A stretch of DNA of 64,000 nt from Cryptomeria japonica (lineage: Eukaryota > Streptophyta > Pinopsida > Cupressales > Cupressaceae): the NCBI RefSeq assembly GCF_030272615.1, contig NC_081412.1:547490488-547554487 (forward strand). Direction: 5' to 3'. Below, one piece after another: positions 12,184 through 24,349 of this stretch (its first letter is position 1; every line of letters begins with the position of its first letter). Position numbers and translations under genes: made by a program. The notes under the pieces are model-generated. The model saw only the letters and a program-made list of their open reading frames with translations. It was not told the DNA's origin and searched no databases.

Positions 12184-12899
12184 CTTGGAGCAACGCATAG
12201 GTGGTGGTAGAATTTTTTTATTGTATAAGCTTTCGGGTTAAAAATATTAAAGGAAAAGAAAGCAAGTTTATTGATTCCTTGATTAGGTCAGAAGAACTAG
12301 CATCTTTAAGTTCATGTCAACCATCAACAAAGGAGTAGATATTGAACAAGATCATAAAGGATCTCAATTTGTTGATCGAGGAAGGACTATAAGGCATAGA
12401 TGATAATAATAAAAGGTTTTAGGATCATTAGGTTAAGGAAGATAGACAACTTAAGTATGAGTATAATTTATTACAAATTCAGAATAACTAAGAAGGAAGT
12501 TCTTGAACGACATCCTATTTATCAAAAGACATCACTACACTGATGTATCTATGTTTAAGCCAAAGTAGGAAGGAAAATGATTGTGTATCTAATAGGATGC
12601 CTTGAGTGCCATCAAGTAAGGTGGAGCACCAGTTTCCATTGAGCTCAAAGAAATTTCTACCAATTTCCTAGTAGAATTGTTGTATTATGGCAATTAAATT
12701 TATAACAATATTTTCCAAAACAACATAATGCCAGCATGGCCTTGATGGATAAGCTAACAAAGATAGACATAGATTAACCCAAATAAGAAATTAAACAAAA
12801 CACTGAACACTACCAAGGTTTACCATGAAAAGAGTCAAGCCTCATGGTGGTCCTAAGAAAAATATTTTAGATTAAGATGTTAACCTTACCTGTCAGTCT
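12184..12899. other. Decayed sequence ahead of the integrase relic
   Basis: No clear frame longer than about 60 codons. Given that an integrase relic follows on the same strand, this may be older pol sequence of that gypsy element, but I cannot align it to RT or RNase H by eye. Confidence 0.3.
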
Positions 12900-13480
12900 T
12901 GGACAACATCACACACAAAAGTACATGTTGAGTTGTTTTAACGGGGCCTATCATTCTCAAATAGATGGCCTCTGTGAAGAGAGTAAATGAGTTATTGAGA
13001 ATATGGTATGGATGCATGTGAAGGATAAGATAGCTAACTGGGAATATTATTAATTATTTCCCCTAGAGGAATTTGCATGTAATAACACTATCCTACATCC
13101 TAGGTATGCACCTCACCAAAGCTCTATATGGCCTAAAGTTTAACAATTCCTTGAGTTGGAATAATGAAAATTTTGACTAGGCCAGAAATATTTAAGAACA
13201 TGAAACACCAAATTTTCGAGATCAAGCATAACTTGAAAATAGTCTAGGACATATAAGAGATATGTTGATATGCACATGAATTTTCTCAAGAATAGAACCT
13301 AAGAGAAATGCAAGAAGCTCTCGTCCAAATATTGCAATCCATTTGAGATAATGGAATGTGTTGAGACAATGGTGCACTAGCTTGTGGTGCCATAGAATGT
13401 TAAAGCTTGTGATCTTTTTCATGTTTCTTTGCTTAAGGTGAGCTTGACAGTGTTCTTGACTATTCTATGGCTCGGGTAGA
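12900..13480 (+). pseudogene. Ty3/gypsy integrase C-terminal relic
   Basis: With frameshifts and stops, the plus strand reads F-N-G-A-Y-H-S-Q-I-D-G (about 12937-12970), the counterpart of the integrase signature F-x-S-A-Y-H-P-Q-T-D-G-Q. It is followed by V-I-E-N, a W-x-x-Y segment, L-E-E-F-A-C-N-N, and near 13410 a D-L-F-H-V-S-L-L-K-like block typical of the region before a chromodomain. These are known landmarks of gypsy integrases. The copy has many stops and is clearly dead. It is unrelated in position and strand to the younger elements nearby. Confidence 0.65.
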
Positions 13481-15418
13481 ACTAAGTAAAGAGTCCCTGA
13501 TGAGGCTCATAGCCATACTAAAGTGAAAGTTTTCAGCATTGTTGATAGCAAGAAAATTGTTCAGACCAATGACAATAAAAAACATTGCAGAACTAATAAG
13601 GAATCAAGGCATTCATGCAGACCAAGAACTATCAATAACATTGTGGATCTGATGAGGAAAACTGGGAAAAGGAAAGTAAAGAGTGGGAGCGATAATTCAT
13701 TTTTGTTTCCACACCATAGAAAGCACACTAATTATTCATGGATACATGCCAGGTTTTGGATAGCCTAAGTAGCATATAATATGATTATATAACATACTGC
13801 ATCATTGTATTTAATATAACAACCGGAGATGAATAACAAAGGTCGGTGTGTGACTAAAAGAGGAACTTGACCTAAAAAATCAAACAAGCAATGAATAAGA
13901 TAATGGCAAACGCTTATTTAAAGAGATTGTATCCTTCTTTCAATTTTACATGGATGATAAATATTATTGCAAGATTTGTTATGTTGTTTTATCAAGGTAA
14001 CACTGTAATTCTGAGGGTTAAAGATTTCAGATTTCTGCAGTGAATATATACTCTTCTTTCTTTACTTCTGGATAAACCATATGTATGTTTTTGTTTGCAT
14101 AACATTTTTTACCACACTCTTGGGTATCTCTAGCTTTTGGACTTCAATCCAACATTTAGGGTTGGGGATTCTATATTTTTTGTGTTTTGGTCAAGAAAAA
14201 ATATTTTCTAAAAGATGTTAGGCTTCAAATTTGACCAACTAAAATTAGGTTGGTTGCAGGATCAAGAAGGCACCTCAATGAAATAGGGGTAGTTGTACTC
14301 ACTCACTATCCTGGCCAATGCATGATTCCTTTCCTAAAGAAAACTTAGTCTCTTTGCCTATTTGAAACCCATGAAACCGAATCGTTAAGATAAGATTAGT
14401 CAGGTCTTGATCGAATCAAGCCTAATATGTAAAATCAAAACTTGGAGGCTATATACTACACTTATTAATTGCAAATGGATATTCCAACATACCTGGTATA
14501 ACATAATGTTTGTGATATCTTGGGAAAGTCTGTACCAAGTACTACTATTTGACACCATTGCCCTCAACATACTCTTTAATTGCAAGAACTCTCTACAAGA
14601 TCCCAATCCGTGAGTAATGGTGGGAAAGCCAAAAACCATCTTAAATCAGTATTTGTAGTTCCATCCATCTATCCTCAGTCCTATTGAAATGTTTATCATT
14701 CTAAACTAAAAATATCACTCAGTCTCTTTGCAAAATAGAACCAATGACTGCTACAACATGTATATTATCTCTTTCCTAATATACTTAGGAGGGATGCCAA
14801 ATGTAGGACATATTTTAAGGTAGCCATGTCACTACAATATGCAGAGTCCTTCATTTGCCCTTTTACTAAACACAAGTATGCAGAAACTAGAAAAAATTCA
14901 TCGCATGGGACATAGCACCTGATTAAGGCAATTGATTTGAACTTCTGTGGCAACAGTCTTGACAAAATAGTTGTTGAGAAGCAACATGTCCAAGATGACC
15001 TACAACATTCACCAAAGACTTTACTGCATAATCCTTCGAATTCTCCAAAATCCTGAGTAGGCATCAAGCTGGCATTGTTGAGGTTTAGTTTCATGAATAC
15101 TATAGGTGTTAGCTCATGATTTTCATCCTTAATCAAATAAAGTCAAGGATGAAAAAATGTGACATGTTCTATTGTCTTGGTCATGAGAAATAGGGATCAT
15201 AATACTCAACTAGGTATAAAGAGATGAACAATTTACACAATCTACTATCGTGTCCCCTAAGGAGCTAAGTACTTACATTAAGAGGTCTAGAATTTACGAC
15301 CTAGATGTATGAATTAGACAACACATTGGACTTGAAAGTAGTTTATCTCCAAACATCATAGCTCAAAATTTTATTGCATAATTTCATAGTTGCATAGATC
15401 ACACAAATTCTCTTGTAG
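13481..15418. other. No recognised gene
   Basis: The longest frame is 14765-15136 on the minus strand (123 codons, rich in Leu/Cys/Ser, no domain recognised). 13523-13768 (plus) and 14400-14639 (minus) are also unmatched. The stretch probably holds old repeat DNA and, at its right end, the 5' flank or untranslated start of the LINE. Confidence 0.4.
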
Positions 15419-16174
15419 ATGGTTAAGATTTGTGTTTTGCTTTCTTCATCCTTTGTGGTTCCTTGTAATTGTAATTTAAAATCTATTGATGGGATTTGGC
15501 GGCAGAGTATTGTTCGGGATTCTGATTGGTTTTCTAGGGCTTCTATGGTTATGAATTCTTCTCTATTTGCTTCTCTCAAGGGTTTTATATTTGGAGATAA
15601 GGTGGCTCGACCTTCTAAATTGGCTAATTCAAATCTTGAAAACCCAGATTCTAATGTTGGCCATGGTGCGCGTATTCCTATTAATTCTCATTCTGGATGT
15701 TTGTCGAAGTCGCCTAATCCTCAAGGGATTTCTATTCCGACTTCCGTCCTTGTTGAGGATGAAGTTCTCCCTTCGATAGATGAACAAAATATTGACACGA
15801 GGATGGGTTTAGGTTCTCCTTTAAGATCCCCCATAGAGGGGAGGTTGCCTATGAACTCTTCTAGTCTTCCTCAAAAAGATGACCATCCTTTGGTTAATGG
15901 ACTTGACACTTCATTCCTTCTTGATGAGGGATTAATTTCCAAAGTTCAAGGGCTAGTTTCCGAACATAACATTACCTTGAATTCTGATGCTACTGATAAG
16001 GTGGTAGATGTGATTGATCGAGATTTGGTCAAATTGAATTCCTCTTTGGTTATCCATCCGACCTACAATCCTTTTGAAATTCTCTCATCAAACAAAGTTC
16101 AGGATGGTGAGAATGTTTTGTGTGTGATCAGTAATGTGGAATTTGACCCTGTGATTAATAAATCGTTGGTTTAG
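15419..16174 (+). pseudogene. LINE ORF1-like C-terminal region
   Basis: A 251-codon open frame, Ser/Pro/Asp/Asn-rich with no zinc knuckle visible. It lies immediately 5' of the LTR insertion, 8 kb before the endonuclease but on the same strand and in the right place for LINE ORF1. After its stop a basic K-R-G-R-K-P-K-like stretch (about 16208-16235) follows. The first in-frame Met is not necessarily the real start, since upstream sequence is decayed. The call rests mainly on context. ORF1 proteins bind LINE RNA. Confidence 0.45.
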
Positions 16175-16274
16175 TTTCCATTGTGTCCTTCCTTTCCTAC
16201 TCCTTCCCCTACTAAGAGAGGGAGGAAGCCGAAGATGTTTTGTACACAATTAGAAATAGATGCTAGTATCTAAT

Positions 16275-17542
16275 TGTAAAGCGGAAAATCGCGATCGAAC
16301 CCTAGTTGCTCTCCCCTCTTCGGACTCCGAGGAGAGAGAAGGGAGGTTCGCTAGGATTCGATGGTTTTCACTTAGGGGAGAGACTTTACATTCAAAAGAG
16401 GGGTTGAAACTCATAAGATCCAATCCCACGCAATGCAAGATTGGATGCTAAATGAATTTCAAGGGTTAGGAAAGCAAGGCTACCCTCTTTTGTAAAGAAT
16501 GTTGTTAAGGAAATTAAGCTAAGCATGCATAGAAAGTCATAAAGATTCACTTATAAACTGAGTTCGGGTTATAGGATGAAGCTGCGGACCTGGAATTAGC
16601 AGTAAAATGTCGATACGGCGCTGTCCTGCAAATTTGAGCAAAAGTTGTCGGGACGATGGCGCCCGGCGCCACGGTCCTCTGAAAAATCCGCGAAACGAAG
16701 GGGGATCTGTTCGTCTCTGCACAAGGATTCCAGATCTTCAATTTCAGCCGCGTACCTGCAACCTACACACAAAAAAGCGAAGACGATTGGGGGGTTAGGG
16801 ATTGGGGGTTTGCCTTTAGGTCAAACCCCAGTTTTGGAATTAACCAAGAAATGAGCAAGAGCTGTAAATGTAAATGACTGTAAAACAAGTACTAATACCT
16901 TGTTCTAAGGATGTTGGTATCCTTATGTGCGAAGTTTTAGATGTTGTATGTTGTATGTTGTAGCATGTAGTATATGATCTCCTCTTCAATGGTTGAATCC
17001 TTGACTTGAATGCAACACTTAGCCTTGAATGGAGACTTGAAATGATCAATTGCTTGAATGCTTGAATGCTTGAATGCTTGAATGTTTGAGTATAGTTTCC
17101 ATGCCTTTTTCATCATCTGACCTTCTTCCCAAATGGGAGAGGCAAATGTAGTTTATATACTTGTCATTTAGGGCTGATAGACTGATTTTCCCGACCTTAG
17201 GCCGACCAGGGAAAGTTAATTTCCAAATTGCAAACAAAAAGACCCGAGCCCCTTAGGAGACCGGGCCCAAAATAGGACCCAGGGACCAAGGCGCTGGGCG
17301 CCATGGTCCTGGGGACCAGGGTGCTGGGCGCCCTGGTCCTGATGGACCAGGGCGCTGGGCGCTCTGGTCCCACCTCCCGGGACAGCAGGGTGCAAGGAGG
17401 TTCAGGCCAGGGTGCTTGAAAAATGCAGTTTTTAGTGTCGCGAGCAAGTTTTGGGGTCTCCATTCAGGTTGCATGTTGCGTCGCCATCGTGAAGACCGAA
17501 ATGCAGTCGAAATTGCAAGTGTCGCAATTTTAGGACGCTACA
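16275..17542 (-). repeat. 3' LTR of the RT-less element
   Basis: Begins TGTAAAGCGGAAAATCGCG and ends GGACGCTACA on the plus strand (TG...CA). It is about 1,268 bp and nearly identical to 22905-24179. It contains an 8-bp GCTTGAAT tandem run (about 17052-17087) and three GGACCA-GGCGC-type hairpin units (17278-17370). Confidence 0.95.
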
Positions 17543-17557
17543 TTTAGCCCCCACTTT
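17543..17557 (-). promoter_or_regulatory. Polypurine tract of the RT-less element
   Basis: Directly before the 3' LTR the minus strand reads AAAGTGGGGGCTAAA, a polypurine tract of the form known from Tat/Ogre elements. It would prime plus-strand DNA synthesis. Confidence 0.8.
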
Positions 17558-18285
17558 AGCGGGAGTATAAGCGTACGCTCATACTTCCGGTAAAGTACAA
17601 GGAAACAACATTAAAAGACTCTCACCACGTCAAGGAGGCAAGACACACCAAGCCCCCAGTGGACTAAGGATCTTACGACTTCGATTGACAAAGTAAAAGG
17701 GAAGATCACGAGGGAGAACCATGACTGTCAGTAGTAAGGTTCCCTCACTATGAGTCATGCAAGAAAGATATCAAAAATTTTCAAGGCAAGGCTAAATTTG
17801 CCAAGAAATTTTCAAGTATCTTGAAAAGATATGAATGGGATGTATGCCCCCCTACGTTAAAGCGATCGCACACGCCTCACCGGGGGTGATTGTTTTAACG
17901 TAGTGATACATATAAGAAATGAGAAAGGAGCACGTTATCGCAAGGATTTAGCCCCCAAGTGTGAGATAAACCCAAGGATAATAGACACAAAACACAAAGC
18001 ACGAGGTGACTTCGCTTTCCTCGGGGTCAGTATGCTGTATGATAATTCATGTATATATATCATATGTATGTATGCATAATTGTTCTTCATTCCCCAATCA
18101 AGGAAGGTCACCTAGAAGAAGGGAACACATGTGTCTTTTGAGTCAACATGAGAGAGATCGAGAGATCTCAATGCTTTGCATCGTCCTCAAGTAGACAACA
18201 CTAAGGACAACAAATAGAAGAATGAAAATAACATATAGAAGAAGTAACAAAAGAGAGGGGGAGAGAATCTGCTATGCTAATGTAA

Positions 18286-19764
18286 CTAGTCTAGCATGTC
18301 ATCTACCCCCCGATCTTGCTGATCAATGTTTCGGGAAGGCAGGGAACACGCTAGAGGAGGAACATCCAACACAGCAGATGGAGCTATCACAAGATCCAAA
18401 CAAGGGCTATGTTCATGTTCCGAGCCACATTGTTCTTGTCTAGGAGCTAGGATAAGTGCTTTAGAAAATTCGTTAGATAAATGGTTATCAATATCAACAA
18501 GTTCATATTCACTATCAGAAGCAAGAGGAGTAACATGTTCATCATGAATAACATTTTCATCTATAGCATCATCAAGATTTATAAAAATAGGATCTTTAAC
18601 TCGCACAGGATCAAGACAATCATGCATCTTATGTTTAGGAGATTTAGGCTCAATGTCCGGCTGAGGAGAAAATGGAATAATGCTTGTTGAAGGTGTTTTT
18701 GGAGATTGCAAAGTTTGAGAAATAGCTGCCTGAGCTCTAAGACGACGCTTTCGCCGACGTTCACGTGCAGAACAATTTCGTCTAGTCTTAGTAGGAAGTG
18801 GAGAAGATTGAGGAGGAGGAATGTTCTCATCCTTAGCACTTGGGTGTTTAGGTTGTGGTCTCTTAGGCTGGATAATAGGAGAAGAAGAAGGTCTCTTCTC
18901 TCTATAAAAAGAAGGAGGAGGAACTGCTCCATACAAAGGAGGAATTTTTGGTTTAGGGAGAAGACCAAGTCCATCATGACGAGGAGGTATAGGTCTACTC
19001 TTAGGAAGTTTATTAGGTATAGACATAGTCAGATCCATAGGGATGGGTTGGGAATCTTCTTGAGGAAAGACATTAGTTTTATCTTTCAAAGGAAGAACTT
19101 CCTTCTCAAGAATGATAGGAATGTCAAGTTTAGGTGTTCTAGGTTCACTTAGAGGTAAGATCATATCTGTTTTCCACTTTTGATAAGATTTGAAAAGATG
19201 ATCACTTCGCGGAGGAAGAGATTGGAATTGTTTAGGCCAAAAGTAATCAATAGGAACACTAGAGGTTCTTTCAGCTGGTTTAAAGAGACTATGATTGACA
19301 GTAACAACTTCACCATTATGGGGAAATTTCAAACACTTATGAATAGGAGAAGCAATAGCTTTCATGGAAGATAGCCAAGGATAGCCAAGCTTCACACGAA
19401 ATTGTTCGGAAGATGGAATAATAGCAAAGTTCACATCAAGAGATTTGTTATGGACCTCAATAGGCAATGTAATAGAACCAATTGCAGGAGAAGAAAATGC
19501 ATCAAATAATTTCACAATCACATCTGTTTTGTCATAGATCACTTGATTCAATTGCAAAGTAAAAAGAAATTCTTCAGTAATAACATTAATCATGCACGAA
19601 GGATCAATAAGCACTCCACGGCAAGGTGTATTCTTAACTTTTGCAACTATGTATAAAGGACCATCAGGTGCCCTAATGGTTTCGCTGGAATCAAATGTGA
19701 TGGAAGGTTCTTTAGGGATTTCTTGCTGCTCTACAAAGTTAATCACATTCGGAGTCATAGACAC
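18286..19764 (-). pseudogene. Ogre/Tat-type aspartic protease region with altered active site
   Basis: 492 codons. Residues ~45-180 match the known Ogre/Tat protease layout: V-L-I-D near residue 51, V-K-L-F-D-A-F, I-G-S-I-T-L-P-I, then L-G-Y-P-W-L and K-F-P-H-N-G-E-V-V-T-V. The active-site triad, normally Asp-(Ser/Thr/Asn)-Gly, reads Asp-Pro-Ser here, so catalysis is doubtful even though the fold appears kept. The remaining ~300 residues are Pro/Ser/Lys/Arg-rich and then acidic, with no RT motif. An unusual conserved domain cannot be excluded, but none is visible. Confidence 0.7.
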
Positions 19765-19842
19765 AAGACCATCAGATGAAAGAGAGGAATCATTAGCCTC
19801 AATTGCATTAGAGGTATGAGAAGGTATTGGATCAGTGAAAAT

Positions 19843-20346
19843 CTAAAGATTTTGATTAGGAGGAGCTACAGATGTATTGCCTTTATCATTCACTCCAGAA
19901 ACAGAAATAGTATTATTATCAATCAAATCCTGAATTTTACCCTTTAAAGAAAAACATTTTTCAGTATCATGACCAGGCTGACGATGAAATTGACAAAAAG
20001 CTTTGTTATCAAAATAAGGTGAAGTAATCTTTGCAGGATCAATTTGTCTTATAGGAGGAAGAGTAAGCACATTTTGTTCCAATAACTTATTCATAATACT
20101 ATGCAATGATTCATTCAAAGGAGTATACTTTCTTTCTTTCTTAAAAAATTTAGAAATAGGAGGCACACCTGATGCTGCATTCACATTGTTGTTGATGATG
20201 TTTTCATTGAATTTGATGGAATCTCTATTCGGTTTAAACTTCCCAAATGGTTGTTGACTGCTATCACCCTTATCACTCGGAGCCATAGGATGTGATTGTT
20301 CCATTTGACTCACAGTCAGTTGATAATTGTGAAGAGTGGCGCACAA
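19843..20346 (-). pseudogene. Nucleocapsid-like segment of the RT-less element
   Basis: Continues Gag in the next frame. It carries a Tat/Ogre-type Cys/His motif, C-Q-F-H-R-Q-P-G-H-D-T-E-K-C (C-x2-H-x4-H-x4-C) at about 20010-19970, followed by a basic/Leu helix. The frame ends at a TAG (19843) and reopens in the same frame into the protease region at 19764, so a single stop lies between them. The Cys/His motif would bind genomic RNA. Confidence 0.8.
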
Positions 20347-21638
20347 CTGTTGGAAAGAAGTAAACTCAGAAACCAGAAGTTTGTCTCGAATATATTTTGT
20401 AAATTAGAAATAAAGATTCTTTGAATATCATTGTCAGGCACTGGAAAAGAAATTTGAGCATACAAATGCTTATATCTACCAATGAAATCAGTCACTTTTT
20501 CTTTAACACCTTGTTTACAATGCATTAAATCAATCAAAGTAACTTTAGGACTTATATTGTTTTGAAATTGTTGAATGAAAGCATTTGCAAGTTGTTCAAA
20601 AGAAGTAATAGAATAAGAAGGCAACAAGCAATACCATTGTAGGGCTTTGTCTCTTAATGTTCTAGTAAACAGTTTTGCAAGCAACCTTTGGTCATAAGCA
20701 AAATCAGTACAAATTGTTTGAAAAGTCTTAACATGTGTTAGAGGATCTCCTTTACCATTATAAAGTTCCAAATGCGGGATTTCAACATGTTTAGGAGGGA
20801 TAGCTCGAACAATGTCAAGAGAAAGTGGGCTCGCAACGTCAAATGTGGGCACACTAAACTTAGATTGATTCATAGAGGCAATTTGTTGCTGTAAAGAAGA
20901 GACAGTTTGTGCTAGATTGTTAATGGTCGCTTCAGTTGAAGAATTCATATTGGATGTGTTAGATTGAGATGGAGGTGTTATGTTATTGAAAGAAGGTAAA
21001 GAGTAAGGTGGTGGGACTCTATGATAATTAGTTATAGGAGATGATTGGACAAGAGGAACACTACAAGGAGGGATGGAATGGTTAAATGAATTGCCCCCTT
21101 GCGTCATGTTCATTTGTGATGATATAATAGGCACACTCATTGAAGGGACGAATGAAGAAATCGAATTGAATGAAGGAATAGGGTTAATTGAAGAAGAAGG
21201 GTTGCCCCCATGACTAGTAATCACGGGAGGAATGTCTTGTATAGAGGTAGCCATGATGTTTGATGTAAAGGTAGGTATACTAGCAATAGGAGTTGTCAAA
21301 GGAATAGAATGATTGACTTGTGTAGGAGGTTGTGTATAACCTAAATTTTCAGCACAACTCTTCATAGGCATCACATTCGAATTCACAATGTGTGAAATAC
21401 CACGCAAAATATCAATTCCATTCTTATCACTTTGAAGCATACGTTTTAGACCCTCAATTAAAGGAAGAGCTTGACTATCAGGGTACTCTTGAGACATCCA
21501 TTGTCGAAAATCGTCAAATTGGTTATCCAATTTTGAAAGTTGTTCTTCAGAAACCTCATGGAGAGCTTCTTCATCATTAGGAGGATTAGAGGAATTACCC
21601 ATGTCCTCGTTAAAAAGGCTATTCAAATTAGGTTCCAT
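20316..21638 (-). pseudogene. Gag (capsid) of the RT-less element
   Basis: 440-codon minus-strand frame. The N-terminal ~250 residues are Ser/Pro/Asn/Ile-rich and low in order. The capsid core follows: P-K-H-V-E-I-P-H-L-E-L-Y-N-G-K-G-D-P, then a helix-rich block with L-F-T-R-T-L-R-D-K-A-L-Q-W-Y and F-E-Q-L-A-N-A-F-I-Q-Q-F, the usual Ty3/gypsy Gag signature. Near 20395 the frame shifts. The alternative frame restores a sensible continuation (R-D-K-L-L-V-S-E-F-T-S-F) into the nucleocapsid segment, so one small indel separates the two. Gag would form the particle in trans with pol from another element. The start at 21638 is the first Met after the leader. Confidence 0.85.
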
Positions 21639-22904
21639 CTCCTCAGTAGTTAAACCTCGGAAAGACTTAATTCTACGGCTTCATCTAACGGGAATAGTGT
21701 AAGTAGGGCTTATTGTTGTAAAACTCATGCACTAGAAAGAGAGAGAAGATTTTGAATTTAGAGGTAGCAATTTTCAGTAAAATCAGCCAATCTTTTGGAT
21801 TTAAGCTGTTAAATGCAATCACAACAGTCTCCCGAAATTTCAGAAAAAATGCCCGGGACCGTGGCGCCCAGAGTGCAACACGGTCCTTGCAACTTTTTTC
21901 GAAATTTGTAGGGATGAAAGGTATGATGATCTTAGAGCCAATCTGAAAAAATTGAGTGATTTTACGATCTGTAGATAGGCCAAATTAAAGTTGCAATCTC
22001 AAAATTGAACCCTATCAAGATTGTCGAAAAATGCAAAATTTGAATTTTGAAAAAGAGAGGGAAACTTGAAATTTTGAATTTTATGATTTTAGAGGGAATG
22101 TCAAGAGCAATGCAAGTTTTGAAATTCAAAAATTGACTCAATTTCACACAAAATTCAATTTTGAAAGCGGAAATCAAAGTTGTTGTAATTAAGCACTTAA
22201 TTTCAAAAGTCACAAAATGTAAGAATTTGAATAAAGCACTAAAAATTTTAATGAATGTTAACGCACTTTTCAGATTTAGGACAGTAAGAACACAATTTTG
22301 ACACAAAATTTCAGTTTCAATGATTTTTGAATGTTTAAAAGCCTTAATCCAAGCAATCACAAGACCAACTTTGACTGTAATTTTGAAGGTGTTAAAATTG
22401 ATAAAATCAGCCAAAATTCTGGATTTTAGCAGGAAAATACAGCAAGATCTCGCTCCCGAAATTTTGGAAAAAATGTCGGGGACGATGGCGCTCAGAGTGC
22501 AACACGGTCCTCGCAACTTTTTTCCAAATTTTTAGGGATGAAAGATATTGTGATTTTATTGCGGAATCCAAAGTTACAGCTGATTTGGAGATGTTTTGAT
22601 CAATGAAATTGTCGGACAAAGGTTGAATCAAGAGGGTTTCAAAAATTAGGGTTTTGACACTTAACCACTTAATTTTCAAAATTAAAGCACAAATATGAAT
22701 TGAAAATTTGTAATAGAAGGGCAGATCTGAAATAGGCATTAACATTTAGACATTTTGCAAGTTCAATTACTAAAAAGAAAATTTAGGGTTTTTATGCAAT
22801 CACCTCTAAAATTTTGCAAAAGATCCAACATGGAAATGTAATCAATTTTTTTCAGATCTAAGCATGAAAAATCAGAAAGGATGTTTACGTCGGGTTCACC
22901 AAAA
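21639..22904 (-). other. Untranslated leader of the RT-less element
   Basis: Lies between PBS and gag. It contains an internal direct duplication (about 21775-21955 and 22400-22555). Each copy ends in a GGGAC-x-TGGCGC...GAGTGCAACACGGTCC block that recalls the GGCGCC hairpins of the LTR. No frame of note; 21962-22516 on the minus strand is fortuitous. Confidence 0.6.
22887..22901 (-). promoter_or_regulatory. Primer binding site of the RT-less element
   Basis: Three bases after the LTR end, the minus strand reads TGGTGAACCCGACGT. It begins TGG, as PBSs complementary to a CCA-ending tRNA do. I do not assign the tRNA with certainty. Confidence 0.65.
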
Positions 22905-24179
22905 TGTAAAGCGGAAAATCGCGATCGAACCCTAGTTGCTCTCCCCTCTTCGGACTCTGAGGAGAGAGAAGGGAGGTTCGCTAAGATTCGATGGTTTTCA
23001 CTTAGGGGAGAGACTTTACATTCAAAAGAGGGGTTGAAACTCATAAGATCCAATCCCACGCAATGCAAGATTGGATGCTAAATGAATTTCAAGGGTTAGA
23101 AAAGCAAGGCTACCCTCTTTTGTAAAGAATGTTGTTAAGGAAATTAAGCTAAGCATGCATAGAAAGTCATAAAGATTCGCTTATAAACTGAGTTCGGGTT
23201 ATAGGATGAAGCTGCGGACCTGGAATTAGCAGTAAAATGTCGATACGGCACTGTCCTGCAAATTTGAGCAAAAGTTGTCGGGACGATGGCGCCCGGCGCC
23301 ACAGTCCTCCGAAAAATCTGCGAAACGAAGGGGGATCTGTTCGTCTCTGCACAAGGATTCCAGATCTTCAATTTCAGCCGCGTACCTGCAACCTACACAC
23401 AGAAAAGCGAAGACGATTGGGGGGTTAGGGATTGGGGGTTTGCCTTTAGGTCAAACCCCGGTTTTGGAATTAACCAAGAAATGAGCAAGAGCTGTAAATG
23501 TAAATGACTGTAAAACAAGTACTAATACCTTGTTCTAAGGATGCTGGTATCCTTATGTGTGAAGGTTTAGATGTTGTATGTTGTATGTTGTAGCATGTAG
23601 TATATGATCTCCTCTTCAATGGTTGAATCCTTGACTTGAATGCAACACTTAGCCTTGAATGGAGACTTGAAATGATCAATTGCTTGAATGCTTGAATGCA
23701 TGAATGCTTGAATGCTTGAATGTTTGAGTATAGTTTCCACGCCTTTTTCATCATCTGACCTTCTTCCCAAATGGGAGAGGCAAATGTAGTTTATATACTT
23801 GTCATTTAGGGCTGATAGACTGATTTTCCCGACCTTAGGCCGACCAGGGAAAGTTAATTTCCAAATTGCAAACAAAAAAACCCGAGCCCCTTAGGAGATC
23901 GGGCCCAAAATAGGACCCAGGGACCAGGGCGCTGGGCACCATGGTCCTGGGGACCAGGGCGCTGGGCACCATGGTCCTGGGGACCAGGGCGCTGGGCGCT
24001 CTGGTCCCACCTCCCGGGACAGCAAGGTGCAAGGAGGTTCAGGCCAGGGTGCTTGAAAAATGCAGTTTTTAGTGTCGCGAGCAAGTTTTGGGGTCTCCAT
24101 TCAGGTTGCATGTTGCGTCACCATCGTGAAGACCGAAATGCAGTCGAAATTGCAAGTGTCGCAATTTTAGGACGCTACA
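22905..24179 (-). repeat. 5' LTR of the RT-less element
   Basis: About 1,275 bp, the partner of 16275-17542. The small length difference comes from the GAATGCTT run and the GGACCAGGGCGC minisatellite. It would hold the promoter for minus-strand transcription into gag. The high identity by eye suggests a fairly recent insertion relative to its LINE host. Confidence 0.95.
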
Positions 24180-24349
24180 CTAATCTACGCTTCTGAGTCT
24201 AAGTTCGGGTTCAGTAAAGAGGAAAACAAAATTTAGCCCTCCTTTTACTAGGTTGATTGCCTCCAAACTTAGCCTATAGGCCTCATTGGAGGAAAGAATT
24301 GTTGGTTCAGATAATGAAAATGAGAAGAGGGGAGACATTGTCTCCCCTC

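Larger units (their letters stand above)
16275..24179 (-). mobile_element. Complete RT-less Ty3/gypsy (Tat/Ogre-like) LTR element
   Basis: Two matching LTRs (16275-17542 and 22905-24179) flank a 5.4-kb interior. Perfect 5-bp target duplications CTAAT lie at 16270-16274 and 24180-24184. The minus-strand PBS (22887-22901) and PPT (17543-17557) orient it right to left. The interior encodes gag (21638-20400), a nucleocapsid-like segment and an Ogre-style protease region (19764-18286). Only about 0.74 kb remains before the PPT, so there is no room for reverse transcriptase, RNase H or integrase. It is therefore a non-autonomous gag-protease element. It sits inside the LINE and is younger than it. 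Confidence 0.9.

Noticed and set aside
22763-23068. 101-codon minus-strand frame and its partner at 16250-16438
   Set aside because: Both lie in or at the LTR edges of the RT-less element and are shadows of LTR sequence.
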